A DNA stretch of 64,000 bases. Origin: Aquibaculum arenosum. Lineage in GTDB: Bacteria; Pseudomonadota; Alphaproteobacteria; Kiloniellales; DSM-21159. The stretch lies in NCBI RefSeq assembly GCF_029222965.1, contig NZ_JARHUD010000005.1, positions 62,001 through 126,000 of the forward strand, in the 5' to 3' direction. Shown here in pieces: positions 55,591 to 64,000 of the stretch. The translations under genes were made by a program, and so were the position numbers. The notes below the pieces were generated by a model. It searched no databases. It had not been told where the DNA came from and saw only the letters and a program-made list of their open reading frames with translations. How positions within the stretch are numbered: position 1 is the stretch's first letter; each line of letters opens with the position of its first letter.

Positions 55591-56244
55591 TCAGGCTGAA
55601 CGCGCGCGGGCGAGCGCGTCGTTGACCTCCTGGTCGGAAAGCTGGTGGAAATCGCGATAATACAGCCCGATGGCGTTGAAGGGGCTTGGCGTGGCCAGGC
55701 AAATCACCTCGTCCGCCTCGGCTCTCAGGCGCTGGAGCGTCTCCGCCGGCGCCACCGGCACGGCGACGATCAGGCGCTGCAGCCCCTTGCCCCGCAGTGC
55801 CCTGAGAGCTGCGCGTGCAGTGGCACCGGTGGCCAAGCCGTCGTCCACCACAATTGCGCTCCGGTTCTTCAGGTCGGGTGGTAGCCGGTCTTGCCGATAG
55901 AGCGTTCGGCGGCGCTTGATTTCTTGTGTTTCTCTTTCCACCGCCGCGTCGATGTCGTCCTGACTCATGCCCGTCGCGGCCACGACGTCCTCGTTCATGA
56001 CCACGGCCGGTGGGTCGGCGTCCACCAGCGCGCCTGCCGCCAATTCCGGTTGCCAAGGCACGCCGATCTTCCGCACCAGCAACAGGTCCAGCGGTGCCTT
56101 TAGCGCCAGCGCAATCTCCAGCGCGACAGCCACGCCACCGCGCGGCAATGCCAAAACCATGGGATCGTCTGGAGCTTGTGCTGCGAGTACGGCAGCCAAT
56201 TGGCGGCCGGCGTCACCGCGATCCTGGAACGGCAGGCTCACCAT
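55591..56244 (-). CDS. phosphoribosyltransferase-family protein
   Basis: A 217-residue type I PRTase-fold protein. It has VLALPRGGVAVALEIA, LVRKIGVPWQPELAAGALVD, the PRPP-binding loop SAIVVDDGLATGATARAALRA (two acidic residues then a G/T-rich loop) and FHQLSDQEVNDALARAR. It belongs to the group of predicted phosphoribosyltransferases often found beside stress or alpha/beta-hydrolase genes. The substrate is unknown. The start at 56244 (MVSLPFQDRG) has GGAAGG upstream; an earlier start adds 18 poor residues. Confidence 0.85.
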   Translation of the reverse strand: MVSLPFQDRGDAGRQLAAVLAAQAPDDPMVLALPRGGVAVALEIALALKAPLDLLLVRKIGVPWQPELAAGALVDADPPAVVMNEDVVAATGMSQDDIDAAVERETQEIKRRRTLYRQDRLPPDLKNRSAIVVDDGLATGATARAALRALRGKGLQRLIVAVPVAPAETLQRLRAEADEVICLATPSPFNAIGLYYRDFHQLSDQEVNDALARARSA

Positions 56245-56335
56245 CTCCTCGGCCTTCCGATACCGATTGCACCTCGCCCCCCCAACACCTCTGCCCAACG
56301 CCGCTGGCGCGCCGGGGGATCCCGCCGGGCGTTGC

Positions 56336-57877
56336 TCAGGAAGCCGTCTGAGACTCCATCAGCTTGCGCAGCTCGGTCTTGAGGATCTTACCATAGTTGC
56401 TCTTGGGTAGGGCGTCGATGAAGCGGTAGTGCTTCGGACGCTTGAAGCGGGCGATCTCCTCCAGGCAAAGGCGGTCCAGGGCCTGGGGATCCGGCTCCGC
56501 GCCCCCGCGCATAACCACGAAGGCGACCGTGATCTCGCCCCAGTCCGCATCCGGAGCGCCGATCACCGAGCATTCGGCAACGCCCGGGTGGCGCAGCAGC
56601 ACCTCCTCCACCTCGCGCGGGTAGATATTGCTGCCGCCGGAGATGATCACATCCTTGGAGCGGTCCATGAGCGTCAGGAAACCATCCTCGTCCAGGGCGC
56701 CCAGATCCCCGGTGTGCAGCCATCCGCCGGCCAGCGTTGCTGCCGTGGCCTCCGCATCGGCCCAGTAGCCCTGCATCACGGCCGGGCCGCGCACAATGAC
56801 TTCGCCGCTTTCGCCCGGCGGCAGCGGCCGGTCCCCCTCCCCGACCACCGCCACCTCCATGAGAAGCTGCGCCTGGCCGGCCGAGGCGATGCGCTCGCGC
56901 CAGCGGGGATGTGTCCTGTCGGCATAGAGATGCTTTGGCAGGGCCGTGATACACATCGGGCTTTCGCCCTGTCCGTAGATCTGCGCCAGGCGGTTGCCCA
57001 GCACACCCAGCGCGCGCTCCACGTCCGCCACGTACATGGGCGCGCCGCCGTAGACGATGGTCTTGAGGTTGGACAGGTCAGCGGCTGCCGTTGCCGGGTG
57101 TTCGACGAGTCGCCGGATCATCGTCGGCGCGAAGAAGGCCGTGACACCGTGATGGTGCTGCAGGAGGTCCAGCACCTCCTCGGCATCGAAGCCCCCGCTC
57201 TCGGGCACGAGATTGCAGGCGCCCGCGGCCACGTGGGGCACCAGATAGAGGCCCGAACCGTGCGACATGGGCGCTGCGTGCAGGATCGTGTCCTGCGGCG
57301 CAATGGCGTCCACGTCGGCCAAATAACAGGCCGTCATGGCCAGCAGATTGCCGTGGCTCAGCATGGCCCCCTTCGGCCGCCCGGTGGTGCCGCTGGTGTA
57401 GAACAGCCAGGCCAGATCGTCGCGACCGGAGGGATGGGGCTGCGTGGTCTCGCCGGTTGAGAACAAAGCCTCGTAATCACTGCTGCCGGCCTCGATGACC
57501 TCCAGCATTTCCGGCAGCCCTGCGGTGACACCGCCGACCGCTGCCGAAAGATCACTCGTGGTGAAGCACAGCCGCGCACCGCAGTGTTCCAGCATGTAGG
57601 CGAACTCGCGGGGATGCAGCTTCGCGTTCATGGGCACGGCGGCAAAACCGCCCCACCAGAGCCCGTAGAGCACTTCCAGGTACTCGGGACAGTTCTTCAT
57701 GGCGAGCGCCACGCGGTCACCAGGCTCGAGCGCGAAGCGCTGCCGCAGGCCGGCGGCCAGCGCTGAGGCGCGCGCCGCGAGCGATTGGTAGTCCTGCAGA
57801 ACCTGGTTGCCATACGCCACTGCCGGACGCTTGGCGCCTGCCCCGACGCTGCGCCGCAGCAGCTCTGCCATGTTCAT
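56336..57877 (-). CDS. AMP-dependent acyl-CoA synthetase/ligase
   Basis: A 513-residue ANL-superfamily ligase that activates a carboxylic acid as acyl-AMP, then acyl-CoA. It has the P-loop-like YTSGTTGRPKGAMLSH (A3 motif), IYGQGESPMCIT (A5, divergent at the usual YG.TE), LHTGDLGALDEDGFLTLMDR (A7/A8), and the catalytic lysine region SNYGKILKTELRKL. The exact acid (fatty, malonyl or aromatic) cannot be told. The start at 57877 follows a GGAGGAGAG site. It lies upstream of the PRTase and GST genes on the same strand, but the functional link is unclear. Confidence 0.88.
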   Translation of the reverse strand: MNMAELLRRSVGAGAKRPAVAYGNQVLQDYQSLAARASALAAGLRQRFALEPGDRVALAMKNCPEYLEVLYGLWWGGFAAVPMNAKLHPREFAYMLEHCGARLCFTTSDLSAAVGGVTAGLPEMLEVIEAGSSDYEALFSTGETTQPHPSGRDDLAWLFYTSGTTGRPKGAMLSHGNLLAMTACYLADVDAIAPQDTILHAAPMSHGSGLYLVPHVAAGACNLVPESGGFDAEEVLDLLQHHHGVTAFFAPTMIRRLVEHPATAAADLSNLKTIVYGGAPMYVADVERALGVLGNRLAQIYGQGESPMCITALPKHLYADRTHPRWRERIASAGQAQLLMEVAVVGEGDRPLPPGESGEVIVRGPAVMQGYWADAEATAATLAGGWLHTGDLGALDEDGFLTLMDRSKDVIISGGSNIYPREVEEVLLRHPGVAECSVIGAPDADWGEITVAFVVMRGGAEPDPQALDRLCLEEIARFKRPKHYRFIDALPKSNYGKILKTELRKLMESQTAS

Positions 57878-58085
57878 TGTGGTGCTCTCCTCCTTCAGAA
57901 TCCTGCGCGATTGGAAAAGCTGGCGCCCCCTGCGTCAAGTTGCGCTAGCCTGGGGTCGGCGCATGACCTCTGCTGCGCCGATTTTGACCGGGATCAAGGT
58001 CCCTGCCAGCGTCGCGGGAGACGTTGGGGCATCGGCAAGACTCGAACGGCGCGCAAATCAAACCTTGGATTGAGGTAGAAGCACG

Positions 58086-59993
<1,908 letters not shown>

Positions 59994-60038
59994 CTTCCGC
60001 GCAACTGCATAGCTGATGCACGCTGGCTCGAAGGACGC

Positions 60039-60067
60039 TTGACGCTGGGCGCAAGAATGTTATCTAT
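60039..60067 (+). promoter_or_regulatory. putative sigma-70-type promoter of metNIQ
   Basis: TTGACG (60039-60044) and TATCTA (60062-60067) are 17 bases apart, in an AT-richer patch. A start near 60074 would place the SAM-II aptamer about 30 bases into the leader. Confidence 0.55.
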
Positions 60068-60088
60068 CTCGCAACGCACAAACGACTG

Positions 60089-60153
60089 GCCGGCGTTACC
60101 GGCCCGCGGCGATTTGAAGGGCAGCTTGCACCGCGTCATCAACAGCTAAAGCG
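60089..60153 (+). promoter_or_regulatory. SAM-II riboswitch with preceding stem
   Basis: The core at 60106-60153 matches the SAM-II (metA) motif. CGCGG (60106-60110) pairs with CCGCG (60131-60135). The loop has CGATTTGA (60111-60118) and AGCTTGCA (60123-60130), and the 3' strand AACAGCTAAAG (60141-60151) pairs back through AGCT. A perfect six-base hairpin GGCCGG/CCGGCC (60089-60094, 60100-60105) immediately precedes it. SAM-II senses S-adenosylmethionine and is known from alphaproteobacterial methionine genes. The downstream metNIQ genes import methionine, so SAM is expected to reduce their expression. Confidence 0.9.
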
Positions 60154-60171
60154 CCACGAAGGTTTTCGTGG
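60154..60171 (+). other. hairpin directly after SAM-II aptamer
   Basis: CCACGAA (60154-60160) and TTCGTGG (60165-60171) form a perfect seven-base stem with loop GGTT, directly after the SAM-II core. No U-tract follows, so it is not a standard terminator. It may be part of the expression platform or an RNA stability element. Confidence 0.6.
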
Positions 60172-60205
60172 TCCCGCCCTCGTTACGAGCGCAAGGAGCA
60201 CCGCG

Positions 60206-60232
60206 ATGCACCGATGTCCCCCCTCCCCTTGA
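60206..60232 (+). CDS. possible micro-ORF in the met leader (8 codons)
   Basis: ATG at 60206 is preceded by AAGGAG (60193-60198) with seven-base spacing, the strongest ribosome site in the leader. The frame reads MHRCPPSP and stops at 60230-60232, 103 bases before metN. The metN start itself has only a weak site (GAGG). A tiny leader peptide is possible, but so is coincidence, since the frame is very short and conservation is unknown. Confidence 0.3.
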   Translation: MHRCPPSP

Positions 60233-60335
60233 GTTCCTGATACGCTGCGCCTCTAGCTGCGCCTGGCGTTGTTTTTCTATGTCTGAACTCCGTGCCGCAC
60301 CCTGAGTGTCGGCCGGCGGGAGCATGAGGTTTTCC

Positions 60336-61403
60336 ATGTCTTCGATGATTCGCCTTGAGGCGGTGTCGAAGCGCTATCCTGCCCGAAAGGATAGCGCGGC
60401 GGTCACTGCCTTGTCCGAAACCGACTTGACGATTGACCGGGGAGAAATTTTCGGCGTAATCGGCCGTTCCGGTGCGGGCAAATCCACACTCATCCGATTG
60501 ATCAATCTTTTGGAGCGCCCGAGCAGTGGGCGTGTTGAGGTTGACGGTGTCGACCTGACCGCTCTGGATGCCAGCCGCCTCCGCGCGGCGCGGCGCCAGA
60601 TCGGCATGATCTTCCAGCACTTCAATCTACTCTCCTCGCGCACAGTCTTTGACAATGTGGCGCTCCCGCTCGAGCTTGCGGGACTGTCGCGCGCGGAGAT
60701 CAAGTCGAAGGTCCAGCCGCTGCTCGAACTGGTCGGGCTGGCCGACAAGTCGGGCCGCTATCCCGCGGAGCTGTCCGGAGGCCAGAAGCAGCGTGTGGGC
60801 ATTGCCCGCGCGCTTGCCACCGAGCCGAAGGTGCTGCTCTGCGACGAAGCGACCTCGGCCCTTGACCCCGAAACCACCCGCTCGATCCTCGCCCTTCTTG
60901 GCGATATCAATGAGAAGCTGGGCATTACCATCGTACTGATCACGCACGAGATGCAGGTGATCAAGCAGATCTGTCACCGGGTCGCCGTGCTGGATGCCGG
61001 CGCGGTCGTGGAACTGGCCTCAGTCGAGTCCGTCTTCACCCGGCCGCGGGCTCCGATCACCCGCAGTCTGCTGTCCGCCGCCACCGGAGATGACGTACCG
61101 CCGCACCTGCGCGCCCGCTTGTCGCAGCACCCGATAGGCGGAGACACGCTCCTGCGCCTGCGTTTCTCGGGTCCGCACGCAGAATCTCCCGTCATCTCCC
61201 GCCTCACCAAGGCTCAGGGCATCGAGGTCTCAATCCTCCATGGTCAGGTCGATGTCGTGCGTCATGCCTCCTTCGGCACCCTGATTGTTGCCCTGCCCGT
61301 TGCCGGCGATGCGCTCGCCGCGGCCATTCGTTTTCTGGAGAGTGAAAATGTCGTTGTTGAGCCTCTTGGGTATCTCCCCGCAAGTCTCCGCGCTGCTGGT
61401 TGA
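60336..61403 (+). CDS. metN: methionine ABC transporter ATP-binding protein
   Basis: The ATPase of the MetNIQ D/L-methionine importer. The 355-residue protein has Walker A GRSGAGKST, Q-loop MIFQHFNLLSSRTV, signature LSGGQKQRVGIARAL, Walker B VLLCDEATSALD, H-loop ITHEM and a C-terminal ACT-like NIL domain (from about residue 270), which senses methionine. Start candidates are 60324, 60336 and 60345. ATG 60336 (MSSMIRLE) has GAGG six bases upstream and is preferred. The leader carries a SAM-II riboswitch. metI overlaps its 3' end by 56 bases. Confidence 0.95.
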   Translation: MSSMIRLEAVSKRYPARKDSAAVTALSETDLTIDRGEIFGVIGRSGAGKSTLIRLINLLERPSSGRVEVDGVDLTALDASRLRAARRQIGMIFQHFNLLSSRTVFDNVALPLELAGLSRAEIKSKVQPLLELVGLADKSGRYPAELSGGQKQRVGIARALATEPKVLLCDEATSALDPETTRSILALLGDINEKLGITIVLITHEMQVIKQICHRVAVLDAGAVVELASVESVFTRPRAPITRSLLSAATGDDVPPHLRARLSQHPIGGDTLLRLRFSGPHAESPVISRLTKAQGIEVSILHGQVDVVRHASFGTLIVALPVAGDALAAAIRFLESENVVVEPLGYLPASLRAAG

Positions 61404-62037
61404 GGCCACCCTTCAGACCCTGCAGATGACGGCCATTGCCAGTCTGCTGGGCACCCTCTTTGGCCTTCCGCTCGGCGTGCTGCTCGCGACCAGTGGTCGG
61501 GGCGAGCTGCTGCAGTGCGTTTCCTTCAACCGGGTTGCGGGCCTGATCGTAAACGCCACGCGTTCGACCCCATTCATCATCCTCGTGGTGGCGATCATCC
61601 CCTTCACACGCATGGTGGCTGGAACTTCGATCGGCACCACGGCTGCGATTGTGCCGCTGACCTTGGCTGCCGTGCCCTTCATCGCGCGCATAGTCGAAAC
61701 GGCAATTCGGGAGGTCGACCAGGGCTTGGTGGAGGCAGCCAAAGCCATGGGTGCTACGCCGCTCCAGATCATCCGGAAGGTTTTGGTACCTGAGGCGATG
61801 CCCGGCATCGTGGCCGGCCTCACCCTCGCGATCGTCAGCCTGATCGGCTACTCGGCCATGGTTGGCGCCGTCGGTGGCGGCGGCCTTGGCGACCTTGGCA
61901 TTCGCTATGGCTACCAGCGCTTTATGCCGGAAATCATGGCTCTGGTGGTTCTCGTTCTCATCGTTCTCGTCCAGGCCGTTCAAACAGTGGGCGATCGTCT
62001 TGCCCGCCGCGTGAACAAGCGCCTGCGCGACGCCTGA
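61348..62037 (+). CDS. metI: methionine ABC transporter permease
   Basis: The 229-residue inner-membrane permease of the methionine importer has five or so membrane segments and the EAA-like coupling motif VDQGLVEAAKAMGATPLQII, which contacts MetN. ATG 61348 (MSLLSLLG) has GGAG seven bases upstream and overlaps metN in another frame by 56 bases, an arrangement that couples their translation. Family features such as ATRSTPFIILVVAIIPFTR and IGYSAMVGAVGGGGLGDLG are present. Confidence 0.95.
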   Translation: MSLLSLLGISPQVSALLVEATLQTLQMTAIASLLGTLFGLPLGVLLATSGRGELLQCVSFNRVAGLIVNATRSTPFIILVVAIIPFTRMVAGTSIGTTAAIVPLTLAAVPFIARIVETAIREVDQGLVEAAKAMGATPLQIIRKVLVPEAMPGIVAGLTLAIVSLIGYSAMVGAVGGGGLGDLGIRYGYQRFMPEIMALVVLVLIVLVQAVQTVGDRLARRVNKRLRDA

Positions 62038-62061
62038 TCCCTTAAAGAAAGGAAATATCAA

Positions 62062-62859
62062 ATGGTTAAGTCATTGAACCATCTTGCACTTGCCGCCGCA
62101 GTGGCCGGTGCCGTCGGTCTCGCCGGCACGGCACAGGCGGAGACGCTGCGCGTCGGTGTCACCCCCGGACCCCATGCCGAAATCATGGAGGTGGTCGCGG
62201 AAGTGGCGGCCGAGGAGCAGGACCTCACCATCGAGATCCTGGAATTCTCCGACTATGTCGTGCCCAATACAGCGCTGGCAGATGGCGAGCTGCACCTCAA
62301 CTCCTTCCAGCATGCGCCCTACCTCGATAACCAGGTGCGTGACCGCGGCTTCGATTTGGTCAATGCCGCGCCAACCGTCGTCTTCCCCATGGGCTTCTAT
62401 TCCAACAACTACGACAGCTTTGATGAGGTCCCGGAGGGTGCCAGCATTGCCATTCAGAACGACCCGACCAATGGCGGCCGTTCTCTGCTCCTGCTCCAGT
62501 CAGCCGGCCTCCTGACCCTTGGCGAGGACACGGGCCTGACCCCCTCAATCCTCGATATCACCGAGAACCCGAAGAATTTCGAGTTCATCGAACTGGACGC
62601 CGCGCAGCTGCCGCGTTCCCTCGAGGACGTCGATGTGGCCTCGGTGAACACCAACTATGCGGTGGAAGCCGGCCTGGACCCCAATGAGGACGCCATCCTG
62701 CGTGAGGGCCCGGACAGCCCTTACATGAACATCATCGCCGTGCGGGGCGAGGATATCGAAGCGGAATGGCTAGAGCGCTTCCTGGCTGCCTATCACAGCG
62801 ACCCCGTGCGCGCCTTCGTCGAAGAGCGTTTTCAGGGAGCAATCGTGTCTGGCTTCTAA
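62062..62859 (+). CDS. metQ: methionine ABC transporter substrate-binding protein
   Basis: The 265-residue methionine-binding protein (NlpA family). It has a signal peptide (cleavage near AQA-ET), then LRVGVTPGPHAEIMEVV, HLNSFQHAPYLDNQV, PMGFYSNNYDSFDEVPEGAS and NDPTNGGRSLLLLQSAGL. There is no lipobox cysteine, so it should be a soluble periplasmic protein rather than a lipoprotein as in E. coli. AAAGGAAA gives a good ribosome site for ATG 62062. A strong terminator follows. Confidence 0.95.
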   Translation: MVKSLNHLALAAAVAGAVGLAGTAQAETLRVGVTPGPHAEIMEVVAEVAAEEQDLTIEILEFSDYVVPNTALADGELHLNSFQHAPYLDNQVRDRGFDLVNAAPTVVFPMGFYSNNYDSFDEVPEGASIAIQNDPTNGGRSLLLLQSAGLLTLGEDTGLTPSILDITENPKNFEFIELDAAQLPRSLEDVDVASVNTNYAVEAGLDPNEDAILREGPDSPYMNIIAVRGEDIEAEWLERFLAAYHSDPVRAFVEERFQGAIVSGF

Positions 62860-62885
62860 CTGAAGCCGCCTAGTCTGCCGAAGTT

Positions 62886-62915
62886 GGAAGCCCCCTCCCC
62901 GGGGGCTTCCTTTTT
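62886..62915 (+). terminator. Rho-independent terminator of metNIQ
   Basis: GGAAGCCCCC (62886-62895), loop TCCCC and GGGGGCTTCC (62901-62910) make a perfect ten-base stem followed by TTTTT (62911-62915). This is the clearest terminator in the window. Confidence 0.95.
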
Positions 62916-62931
62916 GCCTATAATCGACGCC

Positions 62932-63369
62932 ATGGATGACGATCTGCTCGATCTCTATAGTGAACGACTGATGGCGCACGGACGCCGGGTGGCCGCGGAT
63001 CGCAGGCTTGCCGAGCCCGATGTGACGGTGTTCCGCCGTTCACCTCTCTGCGGCTCGACTGTGACGCTGGACCTCTGCTTCGAGCAGGGCCGGATCACTG
63101 ACTTGGGTTATGCGGTGCGTGCCTGCTCACTGGGGCAGGTAGGCGTCTCTGTGCTCTCGGAATTGCTACCCGGCCGCAGCTTCGAGGAAGCGCGCGCGGT
63201 CACGGGCGCGGTTCGTGCCATGCTTGCCGGCCAGGGGCCGCCGCCTGAAGGAGATTGGGCTGAGCTGGAACTGCTGGAGCCGGCAATCGAACTGCGCAAC
63301 CGTCACGGCTCGGTGATGCTGCCTTTTGAAGCTGTGCTACAGGGCATTGAAGAGGCGGAAGGCCAGTAG
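62932..63369 (+). CDS. iron-sulfur cluster assembly scaffold, NifU/IscU-like
   Basis: A 145-residue NifU N-terminal-type protein. It keeps the first two scaffold cysteines (Cys40 in SPLCGSTV and Cys65 in RACSLGQ). The third position reads RHGSVMLPFEAV with no cysteine, as in many alphaproteobacterial relatives. It may therefore not act as a full IscU; a role in Fe-S assembly or transfer is inferred from the fold. ATG 62932 is preferred because the upstream frame runs through the metQ terminator. Confidence 0.85.
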   Translation: MDDDLLDLYSERLMAHGRRVAADRRLAEPDVTVFRRSPLCGSTVTLDLCFEQGRITDLGYAVRACSLGQVGVSVLSELLPGRSFEEARAVTGAVRAMLAGQGPPPEGDWAELELLEPAIELRNRHGSVMLPFEAVLQGIEEAEGQ

Positions 63370-63398
63370 CCGAGCGATTAGCTGTGACTGCTTGGCAA

Positions 63399-64000
63399 TC
63401 ACGCACTTGCAGACATCAATCTCTCTCGTGCCTTTTCCCTACCGATCAAAGGCAGCAGGTCCTTGAGTTCCGGTCCGCTCTCACGACCGGTGAGCGCCAG
63501 ACGCAAAGGAAGGAAAAGCTGGCGGCCCTTGCGGCCGCTCGCCTGCTTCACGGCGGCGGTCCAGTCCTTCCAGGTGCCCTGATCCCAAGGCTCTTGCGGC
63601 AAGAGCTCTGCCGCTGTCGCGCAGAACTCAGAGTCTTCGATGCTTGGGACAATGCTGTCGTGCACGACACGGTACCATTCCAGAGCGTCCTGCCGACGCG
63701 CCAGGTTACCTCTGACAGCCTCCCACAGCGCGGCACCGAAGTCCGCGCAGCCGGCTTCGCTGAAGGTTTCCGCGACGGATTCATAGGGCAGCTGCTGCAG
63801 AACGCGGGCGTTAAGCGGCTCCAGTTCGTGGGGATCGAACTTGGGTGTCGCCCGGCCGAAGCGACTGATGTCGAACCCCGCCACCAGGGACTCCATCTCG
63901 GCATGTGCCTCGATGGGGTCCGAGGTGCCAAGTTTTGCCAGGTAACTGTTGAGCGCCATGGGCTCAAGGCCCTGCTCTCGCAGAGATTCCAACGAAAGCG
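63399..64000 (-). CDS. gltX: glutamyl-tRNA synthetase, C-terminal part (cut by window edge)
   Basis: The last 200 codons of a GluRS, the enzyme that charges tRNA-Glu. Visible features are GLEPMALNSYLAKLGTSDPI, the helical anticodon-binding domain (GRATPKFDPHELEPLNAR), WDQGTWKDWTAAVKQASGRKG and the C-terminal LPLRLALTGRESGPELKDLLPL. The HIGH and KMSKS motifs lie beyond the window. The short, GlnRS-like alphaproteobacterial type is likely. The frame continues past 64000 without a stop. Confidence 0.95.
   Translation of the reverse strand, partial: LSLESLREQGLEPMALNSYLAKLGTSDPIEAHAEMESLVAGFDISRFGRATPKFDPHELEPLNARVLQQLPYESVAETFSEAGCADFGAALWEAVRGNLARRQDALEWYRVVHDSIVPSIEDSEFCATAAELLPQEPWDQGTWKDWTAAVKQASGRKGRQLFLPLRLALTGRESGPELKDLLPLIGREKARERLMSASA

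Overview
The window is high-GC (roughly 63-65% by eye), densely packed chromosomal DNA from an alphaproteobacterium. The best fit is the Rhodospirillales-like group. The evidence is gene order: dusB-ntrB-ntrC-ntrY-ntrX-trkA-dat-HAD-hfq-hflX, a fused ispDF, a J-domain gene beside cobS, tmk-holB-metG-tatD-MBL, a SAM-II riboswitch in front of metNIQ, and lptD-surA-rsmA. No rRNA, tRNA, insertion sequence, prophage or CRISPR array was seen. Genus and species cannot be fixed from the sequence alone.

Layout. 1-9136: a surface-polysaccharide locus. manC (cut by the window edge) and a large repeat-bearing glycosyltransferase run leftward. rfbC, a UDP-glucose dehydrogenase, a sulfotransferase with a C-terminal beta-sandwich, a double-GT2 glycosyltransferase and an unusual methyltransferase/P-loop fusion run rightward. 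9200-10840: J-domain protein and cobS, with no cobT after it. 10918-14520: ydbH-ynbE-ydbL, an AsmA-like envelope lipid-transport system. 14531-19469: a tightly coupled molybdoenzyme-maturation operon (MoxR AAA+ ATPase, VWA protein, two half-XdhC proteins, MoeA/MobA-type fusion) with no structural molybdoenzyme gene. 19494-22340 (minus): CPBP protease, cinA/pncC, pgpA, ispDF. 22424-23227: YpjD-type membrane protein. 23327-32096: dusB, the NtrBC and NtrYX nitrogen-sensing systems, trkA. 32150-35483: dat, HAD hydrolase, hfq, hflX. 35561-37745: promoter, CIRCE, groES, groEL, terminator. 37796-41247: inositol-phosphatase-like gene, SDR, mazG, DUF481. 41319-43301: DUF1989 protein, orphan periplasmic binding protein, DUF1499. 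43306-48239 (minus): MBL, tatD, metG, holB, tmk. 48419-52911: lptD, surA, rsmA. 52922-57877 (minus): GST, Cys/Met-metabolism PLP enzyme, GST, phosphoribosyltransferase, acyl-CoA synthetase. 58086-59993: an FtsH-like protease with HEMGH. 59994-62910: promoter, SAM-II riboswitch, metN-metI-metQ, terminator. 62932-64000: NifU-like scaffold and the 3' end of gltX.

How the parts work together. Most of the window is housekeeping: nitrogen sensing, RNA and ribosome control, protein folding, isoprenoid and phospholipid synthesis, outer-membrane assembly, replication and translation. Genes are commonly coupled by ATGA, GTGA or TGATG overlaps. The accessory or unusual pieces are: the polysaccharide locus with its methyltransferase/P-loop fusion; cobS without cobT close to a second AAA+/VWA pair; the molybdenum maturation operon without its enzyme; the GST / C-S-lyase-like / GST operon; the met leader, where a SAM-II riboswitch is followed by a hairpin and a micro-ORF with a strong ribosome site; and hflX, which seems to start at CTG.

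Only one stretch longer than 300 bases lacks a conventional gene (59994-60335), and it is filled by the met leader. No completely new system can be proven here. The strongest candidates for novelty are the methyltransferase/P-loop fusion, the met leader micro-ORF and the GST operon.
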